Shown in pieces: positions 1 through 7,784 of a stretch of DNA of 45,026 bases. The DNA is taken from positions 1 through 45,026 of the forward strand of contig CANRZD010000006.1 of assembly GCA_947644325.1 (NCBI GenBank). Direction: 5' to 3'. The notes under the pieces were generated by a model. The model did not search any database and was not told where the DNA came from. It was given only the letters and a program-made list of their open reading frames with translations. This stretch comes from an uncultured Clostridia bacterium (lineage in GTDB: Bacteria; Bacillota; Clostridia; Oscillospirales; Acutalibacteraceae). The position numbers and the translations under genes are program-made. Numbering within the stretch: position 1 is the first letter of the stretch; every line of letters starts with the position of its first letter.

Positions 1-1392
1 CGCATCCCCGCCTGGTACTGTGAGGACTGCGGGGAGACCATCGTTTCCGAAAATGACATGGACACCTGCCCCAAGTGCGGCTCAAAGCACCTTAAACAGG
101 ATGAAGACACCCTGGACACCTGGTTCTCCTCGGCTTTGTGGCCCTTCTCCACCCTGGGGTGGCCGGAGGAGACGGAGGAGCTCCAATACTTCTACCCCAC
201 CAACACCCTGGTGACCGCCTACGACATCATCTTCTTCTGGGTGGCCCGCATGATCTTCTCAGGGCTGGAGCACATGGGGGACATCCCCTTCGACACCGTG
301 TTCTTCCACGGCTTGGTAAGGGACGCCCAGGGCCGGAAGATGTCCAAGTCTCTTGGCAACGGCGTGGACCCCGTGCAGGTCATCGACCAGTACGGGGCGG
401 ACACCCTGCGCCTGACCCTCATTTCCGGCAACACCCCCGGCAACGACATGCGCTTCTCTGACGAGAAGGTGGCCGCCAGCCGGAACTTCGCCAACAAGAT
501 ATGGAACGCCGCCCGGTTCATCCGCATGAACATCGACGGGAAAGACGTGCCCTGCGCCCTGCCCGGGGCACTTACCCTGGAGGACAAGTGGATCGTCAGC
601 CGCTTTAACACGGTGGCAAAGGAGGTCACCGAGAACCTGGAGAAGTTCGAAATCGGCATCGCCGTGCAGAAGATATACGATTTCCTGTGGGACGAGTTCT
701 GCGACTGGTATATAGAGCTCGCGAAGCTCCCCATGTCCGGCACAGACGAGGCCGCCGCCCAGGGGGCCCGGCAGGTGCTGGTGTGGGTCATGAGCAATAC
801 CCTGAAGCTCCTGCACCCCTTCATGCCCTTTATTACCGAGGAAATATGGCAGAGCCTGCCCCACGAGGGCGAGGCCCTGATCATAGCCCCCTGGCCCCAG
901 TACGACGAAGCCCTGCGCTTCCCCCAGGCCGAGGAGGAGATGCAGAGCGTAAAGGAGCTCATCACCGCCCTGCGCACCCGCCGCAGCGAAATGAACGTGC
1001 CCCCCTCCAAGAAAGCCCACCTCTACATCGAGACCGGCGCCCCCGCCGCCTTCGAGACGGAGAAGGACGCCATTGCCCGGCTGGCCTACTGCAGCGGGGT
1101 GGAGATTGCGGAGCGCTTTGCAGACATGGAGGGCGCGGTCACCGTGGTGACGGCCGCCTGCCGTGGGCATCTGCCCATGGAGGAGCTGGTGGACAAGGCA
1201 GCCGAGACCGCCCGCCTGACAAAGGAGCTGGAAAGCGCCAAAAAGCAGCTTGACACCGTAAACGCCAAGCTCGAAAACGAGACGTTTATGTCGAAAGCGC
1301 CCCAGAAGGTCATCGACGGCGTGAAACAAAACGGCGAAAAACTGCGGGAAAAGGTGCGCCTTATCGAAGAATCCCTGAAAGCGTTCAGGTGA
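1..1392 (+). CDS. valS: Valyl-tRNA synthetase, C-terminal part (5' end outside window)
   Basis: The frame is open from base 1, so only the C-terminal ~463 residues of this class I aminoacyl-tRNA synthetase are present. It charges tRNA-Val in the cytosol. The visible part starts in a zinc-finger-like insert with two CxxC pairs (CEDC, CPKC), followed by the DTWFSSALWP stretch typical of ValS, the class I KMSKS loop (GRKMSKSLGNGVDP), the helical anticodon-binding domain (FCDWYIELAK and HPFMPFITEEIW), and a C-terminal Lys/Glu-rich coiled-coil arm (about the last 65 residues) that contacts the tRNA elbow. IleS and LeuS share KMSKS, but the C-terminal coiled coil and the DTWFSSALWP context point to ValS. 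It ends 4 bases before folC, the usual valS-folC pairing in Firmicutes, so the two are probably co-transcribed. A T-box would lie upstream of the window if present. Confidence 0.97.
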   Translation, partial: RIPAWYCEDCGETIVSENDMDTCPKCGSKHLKQDEDTLDTWFSSALWPFSTLGWPEETEELQYFYPTNTLVTAYDIIFFWVARMIFSGLEHMGDIPFDTVFFHGLVRDAQGRKMSKSLGNGVDPVQVIDQYGADTLRLTLISGNTPGNDMRFSDEKVAASRNFANKIWNAARFIRMNIDGKDVPCALPGALTLEDKWIVSRFNTVAKEVTENLEKFEIGIAVQKIYDFLWDEFCDWYIELAKLPMSGTDEAAAQGARQVLVWVMSNTLKLLHPFMPFITEEIWQSLPHEGEALIIAPWPQYDEALRFPQAEEEMQSVKELITALRTRRSEMNVPPSKKAHLYIETGAPAAFETEKDAIARLAYCSGVEIAERFADMEGAVTVVTAACRGHLPMEELVDKAAETARLTKELESAKKQLDTVNAKLENETFMSKAPQKVIDGVKQNGEKLREKVRLIEESLKAFR

Positions 1393-1396
1393 GACC

Positions 1397-2689
1397 ATGA
1401 CCTATCAGGAAGCCATAGCGAAAATAGACAGCCGCCTGCTCTTCGGCGTAAAGCCCGGGCTCAAAAACATCACCGAGCTCATGCACCGCCTGGGGGACCC
1501 CCAGGACCAGCTCAAGTTCGTGCACGTGGCCGGCACCAACGGCAAGGGCACCACCTGCACTTTGACCGCCAACGTCCTGCGGCAGGCAGGCTATAGGGTG
1601 GGCCTCTACATCTCCCCCTACGTTCTGGATTTCAGAGAGCGCTTTCAAATCGACGGGGAGATGATCCCGGAGGAGGAGCTCGCCGAAGAAGTGGAGCGCA
1701 TCTGGCCCTCTATAGAAAAAATGGACGAGCTGGACCAGTACATCACCGAATTCGAGTGCATCACCGCCCTGGCCTTTGACTGGTTCGCCCGGAAGAAGTG
1801 CGACATCGTGGTGCTGGAGGTGGGCCTTGGGGGCATCACTGACGCCACCAACGTCATAAAGACCCCGGAGGCCGCCGCCATCACCTCCATCTCCCTGGAC
1901 CACACCGCGTACCTGGGGGACACCCTGGAGAAGATCACCAGGGAGAAGGCCGGCATCATCAAGCCCCAGGGCCCCGTGGCCCTGTACCCGGAGCAGGCCC
2001 CCGGCGTGACCGAACAAATAAAAGCCGTGTGCCGGGAAAAAGCCGCTGCGCTCTCTATCCCGGACATGAGCCGCATAGAAACGAAAGCCGCAAGCATTTT
2101 CGGCACCGATTTCACAGCCGACGGCCTTACGCTCCACACCCCCTTCTTAGGCGCACATCAGGTGAAAAATGCCGCCACCGTGCTGGAAATCATCAAAATT
2201 CTGCGTGCCCAGGGCTTCTCCATCTCCGACGAGGCCCTGAAAGTGGGCTTTGAGAGCGCCTTCATCCCCGCCAGAATGGAAATCATCACCCAGCGCCCCC
2301 TGTGCCTCTTGGACGGCGGCCATAACCCCGGCTGCGCCCAGGCCCTGCGGCAGGCCCTGGAGCAGTTCGTGCCCCAGCGGAAGGTGGCGGTCATGGGCAT
2401 CATGGCGGATAAGGACAGCGCCAAATATTTAGGGGCCGTGGGCCCGCTCTTTGACAAGCTGGTCACCGTGACCCCCAACTGGGGCCGGGCCCTGCCCGCC
2501 AAAGACCTGGCGGAAAAAGCCAGGCCCTTCTGCCCAAATGTTTACGCCGCCGAGACCTGCGGCGAAGCCATAGCCGCCGCCATGAAGGACATGACCGGGG
2601 AAGACGCCCTCATCGTCTGCGGCTCTTTTTATCTGGCCAGCGAGATACGCGATATGCTCAAAGGCAAGCTCGAGAATTTACGCGCCTGA
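1397..2689 (+). CDS. folC: Bifunctional folylpolyglutamate synthase / dihydrofolate synthase
   Basis: 430 residues, full length for FolC, a Mur-ligase-family enzyme that adds glutamate to dihydropteroate and to reduced folates using ATP. The N-terminal part carries LHxLGDPQ-like sequence and the ATP-binding P-loop HVAGTNGKGTTC (about residues 44-55). It continues with the YISPYVLDFRERF folate-site segment, VVLEVGLGGITDATNVI with catalytic and metal-binding acidic residues, and ITSISLDHTAYLGDT. The C-terminal Mur-ligase domain has LLDGGHNPGCAQALRQAL and the closing VCGSFYLASEIR. The ATG at 1397 is 4 bases after the valS stop, with AGGTGAG just upstream overlapping the end of valS. A hairpin with a T-rich tail follows the gene. 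Confidence 0.96.
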   Translation: MTYQEAIAKIDSRLLFGVKPGLKNITELMHRLGDPQDQLKFVHVAGTNGKGTTCTLTANVLRQAGYRVGLYISPYVLDFRERFQIDGEMIPEEELAEEVERIWPSIEKMDELDQYITEFECITALAFDWFARKKCDIVVLEVGLGGITDATNVIKTPEAAAITSISLDHTAYLGDTLEKITREKAGIIKPQGPVALYPEQAPGVTEQIKAVCREKAAALSIPDMSRIETKAASIFGTDFTADGLTLHTPFLGAHQVKNAATVLEIIKILRAQGFSISDEALKVGFESAFIPARMEIITQRPLCLLDGGHNPGCAQALRQALEQFVPQRKVAVMGIMADKDSAKYLGAVGPLFDKLVTVTPNWGRALPAKDLAEKARPFCPNVYAAETCGEAIAAAMKDMTGEDALIVCGSFYLASEIRDMLKGKLENLRA

Positions 2690-2731
2690 CACCCTTCCCC
2701 AAAAACCGCAAAAAACTTTTGCTACAATGCT

Positions 2732-2765
2732 CTTGCAGGATGCTTCCTGCAAGGGCTTTTTATTT
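2732..2765 (+). terminator. Rho-independent terminator after folC
   Basis: A perfect 9-bp stem, CTTGCAGGA/TCCTGCAAG, with loop TGCT is followed by GGCTTTTTATTTT. It closes the valS-folC unit. A TGC-TACAAT extended -10-like sequence (2720-2728) lies just 5' of it without a good -35, so an alternative start for the spoIIA transcript reading through the hairpin cannot be excluded. Confidence 0.8.
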
Positions 2766-2800
2766 TGGCAGATGTGAAAATACCGAAAGGAATGAAAAAT

Positions 2801-3118
2801 ATGAACGTACAACTGAGCTATAAAGAAGGCGTGCTGACGGCCAAGCTCTTTGGGGAGATCGACCACCACAGTGCCAAGGAGATGCGGGAGACCATCGACG
2901 ACACGGCCCAGAAGCTGAAGCCCTACTGCCTGCGCCTGGATTTCACCGGCGTGCCCTTTATGGACAGCTCCGGCATCGGGCTGATACTGGGCAGGGTGCG
3001 CATGTGTGGGTTCTGGCGGGGGCACGTGGTGCTGTGCGGCCTTTCCCAGAACCTCAACAAAATGGTAGAGCTCTCCGGCATCGCCGGGGTGGCGGCCATC
3101 GAAAGGAGGGCCGGGTGA
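2801..3118 (+). CDS. spoIIAA: Anti-sigma F factor antagonist (SpoIIAA)
   Basis: A 105-residue STAS-domain protein, the normal length for SpoIIAA. In its unphosphorylated form it binds SpoIIAB and frees sigma F in the forespore. The phosphorylatable serine lies in the MDSSGIGLILGR motif. The ORF track begins at a TTG (2765), but ATG 2801 is preferred because GAAAGGA lies 8 bases ahead and the protein then begins with the family-typical MNVQLSYKEGVL. It is first in a three-gene operon with spoIIAB and sigF, and its TGA overlaps the spoIIAB ATG (TGATG). The gene order alone makes the assignment firm; a general stress RsbV-type paralogue is unlikely in this context. Confidence 0.96.
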   Translation: MNVQLSYKEGVLTAKLFGEIDHHSAKEMRETIDDTAQKLKPYCLRLDFTGVPFMDSSGIGLILGRVRMCGFWRGHVVLCGLSQNLNKMVELSGIAGVAAIERRAG

Positions 3119-3549
3119 TGAAGGCGCTCAACCAGGCACAGGTGTGCTTTTCCTCCAACTCTGTAAACGAAAGCTTCGGCCGGGCGGCGGTGGCGGCCTT
3201 TCTCTCCCAGCTGGACCCCACGGTGGCCGATTTGACCGACATGAAGACCGCCGTGTCCGAGGCGGTCACCAACGCCATTGTGCACGGCTACAAGGACCGC
3301 ATGGGCACCGTGTACATAACCATCAAGATCTTCGAAAACGGCAAGGCCGTGGTGCGTGTGCGGGACAAGGGCTGCGGCATCCCGGACATTGAGCAGGCCA
3401 TGGAGCCCCTTTTCACCACCGGGGGCGAGGAGCGGGCGGGCCTGGGCTTCGCGGTGATGCAGAGCTTCTGCGACAGTGTGCGGGTGACCTCTGCCGTGGG
3501 CCGGGGCACCAGCGTGACCCTTACAAAGCACTTTGGCCGCAAGGAGTGA
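3118..3549 (+). CDS. spoIIAB: Anti-sigma F factor / serine kinase (SpoIIAB)
   Basis: A 143-residue GHKL ATPase/serine kinase that binds and inhibits sigma F and phosphorylates SpoIIAA. It has the N box EAVTNAIVHGY, G1 box DKGCGIPD, and G2-like GGEERAGLGFAVM, the order found in the SpoIIAB/RsbW family. The PLFTTG stretch just before G2 is also characteristic of SpoIIAB. The ORF track extends to 3004, inside spoIIAA, but ATG 3118 overlapping the spoIIAA stop gives the usual start and has AAAGGAGGG just upstream (3100-3110). Translation is coupled with spoIIAA. The gene ends 10 bases before sigF. Confidence 0.96.
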   Translation: MKALNQAQVCFSSNSVNESFGRAAVAAFLSQLDPTVADLTDMKTAVSEAVTNAIVHGYKDRMGTVYITIKIFENGKAVVRVRDKGCGIPDIEQAMEPLFTTGGEERAGLGFAVMQSFCDSVRVTSAVGRGTSVTLTKHFGRKE

Positions 3550-3559
3550 GGCCCCGGCC

Positions 3560-4222
3560 ATGCCCCACGGGCCGCCCCCCGGGGGACAGGCGGTAGAGGA
3601 CAACCTGGGCCTTGCGCACCTGTGCGCCCGGCGCTTTATGGGCCGGGGCGTCGAGTATGAAGACCTGTTCCAGGCGGCGTGCCTGGGGCTCATAAAGGCT
3701 GCGGAGAACTTTGACCCACAGCGCGGCGTGCGCTTTTCCACCTACGCCGTGCCCGTTATCTTAGGGGAGGTGCGCAGGCTTTTCCGGGACGGCGGGGCCA
3801 TGCGGGTGTCCCGGGGCCTGCGGGAGCTGGGGAAGAAGGCCCAGCAGCTTTCCCAGCAGCTGCAGAACGACCGGGGCCAGAGCCCCAGCCTGGGGGAGCT
3901 CTCGGAAAAGCTGGGGGTCACCCCCGAAAAGGCCGCCCTGGCCCTGGGGGCCTGCCGGGCCCCGGTGTCCCTGACAAGCGGGGAGGAGGGCGAGCAGCTG
4001 GAGATCCCCGTGGAGGCCCCCGAGGAGCGCATGACAGAGCACCTGACCCTGCGGGCCATCCTGGAGAGTATGGAGGAGCGGGACCAGAAGCTCATCGCCT
4101 GCCGCTACTACCAGGGCAAGACCCAGACGGAGACCGCCCGCATCCTGGGCATGACCCAGGTGCAGGTGAGCCGCAGGGAAAAAAAGCTTCTGCAGTATAT
4201 GCGGCAGATGTTCGACGGATGA
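3560..4222 (+). CDS. sigF: RNA polymerase sigma factor F, forespore-specific
   Basis: Sigma-70 family factor (220 residues) that switches on early forespore genes. Region 2 is clear (EYEDLFQAACLGLIKAAENF, GVRFSTYAVPVILGEVRRLF), followed by the SigF/SigG signature MRVSRGLRELGKKA, region 3, and region 4 helix-turn-helix (KTQTETARILGMTQVQVSR) ending in REKKLLQYMRQ. ATG 3560 is chosen because AAGGAG sits at 3541-3546, and an in-frame TGA at 3515 rules out a longer protein than the TTG at 3533 would give. The protein is shorter at its N-terminus than the Bacillus subtilis factor (255 residues): the GD-x-A-R-x-x-L-type region 1.2 before the VEDNLGLAHL helix is missing. SigG is a less likely reading because of the spoIIAA-spoIIAB context. 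Confidence 0.94.
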   Translation: MPHGPPPGGQAVEDNLGLAHLCARRFMGRGVEYEDLFQAACLGLIKAAENFDPQRGVRFSTYAVPVILGEVRRLFRDGGAMRVSRGLRELGKKAQQLSQQLQNDRGQSPSLGELSEKLGVTPEKAALALGACRAPVSLTSGEEGEQLEIPVEAPEERMTEHLTLRAILESMEERDQKLIACRYYQGKTQTETARILGMTQVQVSRREKKLLQYMRQMFDG

Positions 4223-4233
4223 GAATTTCCCCC

Positions 4234-4262
4234 TTGACAAGCCTTAAAGCTTATGGTATAGT
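4234..4262 (+). promoter_or_regulatory. Sigma-A promoter for the rplJ-rplL operon
   Basis: Consensus TTGACA (4234-4239), a 17-base spacer and TATAGT (4257-4262). Transcription would begin near 4268, at the start of the L10 leader. Confidence 0.9.
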
Positions 4263-4267
4263 ATAGA

Positions 4268-4426
4268 AGCTGTCCAGACCAAAGACAGCAGGTACAGCAA
4301 AAAGCGCTGTGTAAACGGACTGTGACCGGCCTGCCGAGGGAAAGATGAGCGCCTGAAAGATCGTCTGTGATTTTTTATGAGCGTTTTTGCGCCTTTCCGC
4401 GGTTTTCCCGGGAAGGCGCTTTTTTG
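4268..4426 (+). ncRNA. Ribosomal protein L10 leader
   Basis: The 5' untranslated region has the hallmark stretches of the Firmicute L10 leader: CCAAAGACAGCAGGTAC early and CCGGCCTGCCGAGGG later, which can pair (CAGG/CCTG) around a kink-turn-like region. In this family the L10-(L12)4 complex binds its own leader and represses rplJ-rplL. Near the end, GCGCCTTTCC ... GGGAAGGCGC followed by TTTTTTG (4389-4426) forms an intrinsic-terminator hairpin, suggesting control by premature termination. The identification comes from recall of the consensus, not from a covariance search. Confidence 0.88.
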
Positions 4427-4459
4427 TACCTTCAACACGCAAACCGGAGGTGAAACGAA

Positions 4460-4990
4460 TTGCCCAGCGAGAAAATTTTGGAACAGAAGCAGCAGCAGGT
4501 GGCGGCCCTCAAGGAGGCCTTCCAGAAGGCCAACGTGGGCGTGCTGGTGAACTACAGCGGCATCACGGTGGAAAAGGACACGAAGCTGCGCCGTCAGCTG
4601 CGGGAGGCCGGCTGTGAGTACAAGGTGGTAAAGAACACCCTGCTCTCCCGGGCCTTCAAGGACGCCGGGATCGAGGGGCTGGACGAGTGCTTGAACGGCA
4701 CCACCGCCATCGCCTACAGCGAGAACGGCTACACCGAGGCGCCGAAGATCCTTTCTGACTACGCCAAGGACAACGAGAGCTTTACAGTGAAGGCCGGCTT
4801 TATTGACGGCGACGCTGTGGACAGCGCCAGCATCGAAGCCCTCGCCAAGCTCCCCCCCAAGGAGGTCCTGGTGGCCCAGGTACTGGGCGCCCTCAACGGC
4901 CCCATCCAGGGCTTCGCCAACGTGCTTTCCGGCACTATGCGCGGCCTGGTCATCGCACTCAATGCCATCGCGGAAAAGCAGGGCGCGTAA
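4460..4990 (+). CDS. rplJ: 50S ribosomal protein L10
   Basis: 176 residues, the normal length for L10, which anchors the L7/L12 stalk on 23S rRNA and autoregulates this operon through the leader. Typical segments are MPSEKILEQKQQQVAALKEAF at the N-terminus, VNYSGITVEKDTKLRRQLRE, the conserved VVKNTLLSRAF, and the C-terminal LPPKEVLVAQVLGALNGPI and GTMRGLVIALNAI. The start is a TTG at 4460 with GGAGG at 4446-4450, 9 bases ahead. No ATG or GTG in frame fits better, and MPSEK is the usual beginning of the family. rplL follows 48 bases downstream in the same transcript. Confidence 0.97.
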   Translation: MPSEKILEQKQQQVAALKEAFQKANVGVLVNYSGITVEKDTKLRRQLREAGCEYKVVKNTLLSRAFKDAGIEGLDECLNGTTAIAYSENGYTEAPKILSDYAKDNESFTVKAGFIDGDAVDSASIEALAKLPPKEVLVAQVLGALNGPIQGFANVLSGTMRGLVIALNAIAEKQGA

Positions 4991-5038
4991 ACGCCCCTAA
5001 GACACTGAAAAATTTGAATGTAACGGAGGTTTTTAACC

Positions 5039-5416
5039 ATGTCTGAGAAAGTAACCAACCTGATTGAAGAAGTAAAGGCCCTTACCGTCCTGGAGCTCTC
5101 TGAGCTCGTAAAGGCCCTGGAGGAAGAGTTCGGCGTATCCGCCGCCGCCCCCGCCGCTGTGGCCGTGGCCGCTCCCGCTGCCGCCGCCCCCGCCGCCGAG
5201 GAGAAGACCGAGTTTGACGTCATCCTGAAGTCCGCTGGCGCCAACAAGATCAACGTCATCAAGATCGTCAAGGAAGTCACCGGCTTAGGGCTCAAGGAAG
5301 CCAAGGCTCTGGTTGACGAGGCCCCGAAGCCCGTGAAGGAAGGCGCCTCCAAGGACGACGCCGAGGCCCTGAAGGCCAAGCTGACCGAGGCTGGCGCCGA
5401 GGTCGAGCTGAAGTAA
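5039..5416 (+). CDS. rplL: 50S ribosomal protein L7/L12
   Basis: 125 residues. It is the multi-copy stalk protein that recruits and activates translational GTPases. The N-terminal dimerisation helices ([19 protein letters not shown]) are followed by the Ala/Pro-rich flexible hinge (about residues 35-58) and the C-terminal domain with [30 protein letters not shown] and [13 protein letters not shown]. The ATG has AACGGAGGT 8-9 bases ahead. It is the last gene of the rplJ operon, closed by a strong terminator. Confidence 0.98.
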   Translation: MSEKVTNLIEEVKALTVLELSELVKALEEEFGVSAAAPAAVAVAAPAAAAPAAEEKTEFDVILKSAGANKINVIKIVKEVTGLGLKEAKALVDEAPKPVKEGASKDDAEALKAKLTEAGAEVELK

Positions 5417-5434
5417 GTTTCATCTCCGAAAAAA

Positions 5435-5467
5435 GGACCGGCAGGGTTTTGCCCCGCCGGCCTTTTT
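5435..5467. terminator. Bidirectional terminator between rplL and the GNAT gene
   Basis: GGACCGGC ... GCCGGCC forms a GC-rich stem followed by TTTTT on the plus strand, with an A run on the other side. The stop codon of the convergent acetyltransferase gene (5466-5468) lies in its T tract, so the hairpin probably serves both transcripts. Confidence 0.85.
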
Positions 5468-6311
5468 ATTTTGAGAGCTTATACTCATAGCAGTTTTCCA
5501 CGATCTCAAACCCGATCTTCTTATATACCCGGTTGGAGATGGGGTTCTTCTTCTCCACAAACAGCGTGCAGTAGTCCTTGCCCTCCGCCAGCTTTTCTTT
5601 GCACAGGGCGGCCACCGTGTTCTGGCAGTAGCCCTGGCCCCGGTGGGCCGGGAGGGTGTACACCGCTGCCACCGCCGCCCCGCACTCCATGGGCCGGACA
5701 ACCCCGGCCATGGACACCAGCTCCCCGTCAGGCCGCTCCCACAGGTAGATCTGCCCATTCTCTATGCGGGGCAGCCAGCGCTCCTCATGATCCTCGGGCT
5801 TCGTGTCCTCATCGTGGATGTCCTTGAGAAAGCCGCACACGCCGTTTAGCACAAAGTCCCTGTCCGCTAAGGTGGCCTTGCGCATGCGCCCCGGCGCTTT
5901 GGGAGGGTCAATGACTTCCCGCAGCACCATCACGTCCATGGCCCCCCACAGCTTGAATTCCCCGCCGTAGGCTTCCATAAAGGCGTCGGCCAGGTCCTTC
6001 CGGGCGGTGACGCCGTTTACGGCTATGTTCTCCTGTTTCAGATACCGTGCAAGGTCCGCCGCGGCCTGTATAGAGGCTTCCATGCCCACCGGCGCGTTCA
6101 GGCAGATGTTCCAGGGGGCGGTGTCGCCAAAGAGCAGGCACATGGCCCCCGCCTCCTCGTACCGGCCAAAGAGCAGGCCGGGGCGGCACTTTTCCTGGGC
6201 GTGGGTGATGCAGTTTCCCAGGTTCAGCTGGCACACGGCCTCGTTTTCCCGCAGGAAATCCCTGTTTTCACGAAGGAAATCCCCCGGCGTTTCATAGAGC
6301 TTGCGATTCAT
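5466..6311 (-). CDS. GNAT family N-acetyltransferase
   Basis: 281 residues. The C-terminal ~130 residues form a GCN5-related acetyltransferase domain: MRKATLADRDFVLNGV begins the fold, VSMAGVVRPMECGAAVAAVYT is the beta-4 region, LPAHRGQGYCQNTVAALC is the acetyl-CoA pyrophosphate loop (R/Q-x-x-G-x-G/A type), and NPISNRVYKKIGFEIVE is the conserved tail. The N-terminal half is an extra domain of the kind seen in Firmicute GNATs of unknown substrate. The ORF track runs on to 7082 through antisense trkH sequence, but the real start is ATG 6311 with GGAGGGACC just ahead and its own promoter at 6343-6371. The acetyl acceptor cannot be told from the sequence. Confidence 0.9.
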   Translation of the reverse strand: MNRKLYETPGDFLRENRDFLRENEAVCQLNLGNCITHAQEKCRPGLLFGRYEEAGAMCLLFGDTAPWNICLNAPVGMEASIQAAADLARYLKQENIAVNGVTARKDLADAFMEAYGGEFKLWGAMDVMVLREVIDPPKAPGRMRKATLADRDFVLNGVCGFLKDIHDEDTKPEDHEERWLPRIENGQIYLWERPDGELVSMAGVVRPMECGAAVAAVYTLPAHRGQGYCQNTVAALCKEKLAEGKDYCTLFVEKKNPISNRVYKKIGFEIVENCYEYKLSK

Positions 6312-6342
6312 TTTCGGTCCCTCCTTTTTGGGTATTTCGCCT

Positions 6343-6371
6343 ATTGTAGCACACCCAAAAGGGAATGTCAA
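6343..6371 (-). promoter_or_regulatory. Sigma-A promoter for the GNAT gene
   Basis: On the minus strand: TTGACA, a 17-base spacer ending in TGC, and TACAAT. The -35 overlaps the stop codon of trkH, so the GNAT gene is transcribed from within the end of the upstream gene as well as possibly by read-through. Confidence 0.88.
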
Positions 6372-7753
6372 CCAATGAGCATCCGCCCCTCGGGCAGGAT
6401 GGAGCTGTCCCGCTTCTTCTGCCGCATGAGGATGGAAAGCCCGAAGGACAGGGGCCCTACCCGGCCGATGAACATGGTCACGCAGAGGATAAGGCGGGAG
6501 ATCGTATCCAGCCGCGGCGTCAGGCTGGCGCTGAGGCCCGCCGTGCCAAAGGCCGAGGCCGCCTCGTACAGCACGTCGATAAAGGGCACAGCAGGGTTCA
6601 GGGCGCTGATGATGCCCGCGTCTATGAGGGTCACCCCCATGCCCAGGGCCACCACGGTCATGGCCTTGAAGACCACCCCGGTGGGGAAGCGGTGGCGCAG
6701 AAGGATGGCTTCCTCCTGGCCCCGGATGGTGCACACCAGGGTGGTGATGAGCACGGCAACCGTGCTCACCTTCACGCCCCCGGCCGTAGAGCCCGGGCAC
6801 CCGCCGATGAACATGAGCCCCACGGACATGGCCTTGGAGAAGTCCCGGGTGGCCCCTATGTCCACCGAGGCAAAGCCCGCCGTGCGGGTGTTCACCGACT
6901 GGAACAGGGAGGCGATGAGCTTTTCGAACAGATTCAGGTCCTTCATGGTGTTCGCGTACTCGCTGATAAAGAACACCAGCGTACCCGCCCCCAGCAGCAG
7001 AAGCGTGCCCCGCAGGCACACCTGGGTGTGGAAGTTGAGCCGCTCCCGGTTCTTCCGCCGGAAGGTGGGGGAGATTTTGCACCGGTAAATGTCATGTACC
7101 ACCACAAAGCCCAGGCCCCCTATGGCAATGAGCAGGCTTATGGTAAGGCTCACCAAAGGGTCCCCCGCAAAGGCCGTCAGGCTCACGTTGCCCGGCACGA
7201 AGCCCAGAATGTCAAACCCCGCGTTGCAGTAGGCGGATATGGAAACGAACACCGAGGGCCATATGCCCCGCACCCCGTACTCCGGCACAAAGCGCAGCAT
7301 TAAAAGCCCCGCCCCCAAAGCCTCACACAGGAAGGTAAAGCCCAGCATCAGCTTCAAGAGGGGCACGATCTCCTGCATGTCCCCGCCAGAGGCCTCCTTC
7401 GCCAGCACCAGCTCCCGAATGCCTAGGCGCTTGTGTATCAGGAGGGAAAACCCGATGGCAAAGGTAGAGAGCCCCAGCCCGCCAATCTGGATGAGCACCA
7501 GTATCACAGCTTGCCCGAAAACGCTCCAATGGCGGGTGGTGTCCACCACGCTCAGGCCTGTGACGCAGGTGGAGGAGGTGGCGGTAAAGAGGGCGTCCAA
7601 AGGGTGGGTGAAGGCCCCCGCGGAGGAAGACAGGGGCAGCGTCAAAAGAAGGGCGCCCGTGAGGATCACCAGCACGAAGCTGCCTACAATGAGCCGCACA
7701 GGCGGGGCGGCCCTGCGCTGGGTTTTGGGTTTTGTCTTTGCTGCTATGGGCAC
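6368..7753 (-). CDS. TrkH/KtrB family potassium uptake channel subunit
   Basis: 461 residues, an integral membrane protein with the four-fold M1-P-M2 repeat of Trk/Ktr K+ channels. The four pore loops are visible: SSTCVTGLSVVDT, SAYCNAGFDILG, TRTAGFASVDIG and ASAFGTAGLSAS, each with the selectivity-filter glycine. The start is a GTG at 7753, with GAAGGAGGG about 8 bases ahead; no ATG nearby has a site. It lies 31 bases downstream of queT on the same strand and is probably co-transcribed. The cytosolic RCK partner (KtrA/TrkA) that normally gates such channels is not in this window, so it must be encoded elsewhere. K+ versus Na+ preference cannot be read from the filter with certainty. Confidence 0.93.
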   Translation of the reverse strand: MPIAAKTKPKTQRRAAPPVRLIVGSFVLVILTGALLLTLPLSSSAGAFTHPLDALFTATSSTCVTGLSVVDTTRHWSVFGQAVILVLIQIGGLGLSTFAIGFSLLIHKRLGIRELVLAKEASGGDMQEIVPLLKLMLGFTFLCEALGAGLLMLRFVPEYGVRGIWPSVFVSISAYCNAGFDILGFVPGNVSLTAFAGDPLVSLTISLLIAIGGLGFVVVHDIYRCKISPTFRRKNRERLNFHTQVCLRGTLLLLGAGTLVFFISEYANTMKDLNLFEKLIASLFQSVNTRTAGFASVDIGATRDFSKAMSVGLMFIGGCPGSTAGGVKVSTVAVLITTLVCTIRGQEEAILLRHRFPTGVVFKAMTVVALGMGVTLIDAGIISALNPAVPFIDVLYEAASAFGTAGLSASLTPRLDTISRLILCVTMFIGRVGPLSFGLSILMRQKKRDSSILPEGRMLIG

Positions 7754-7784
7754 GGGAAGCCCTCCTTCTGTTTCATTTATAAAG

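Noticed and set aside
2700-2800. Sigma-H promoter for the spoIIA operon
   Set aside because: No convincing AGGAnnT-N14-GAAT pair could be placed; the only AGGA lies in the folC terminator stem.
5466-7082. ORF track entry of 538 residues as one gene
   Set aside because: Only its last 281 codons, from ATG 6311, encode the GNAT protein; the upstream part is antisense to trkH and shows no family pattern.
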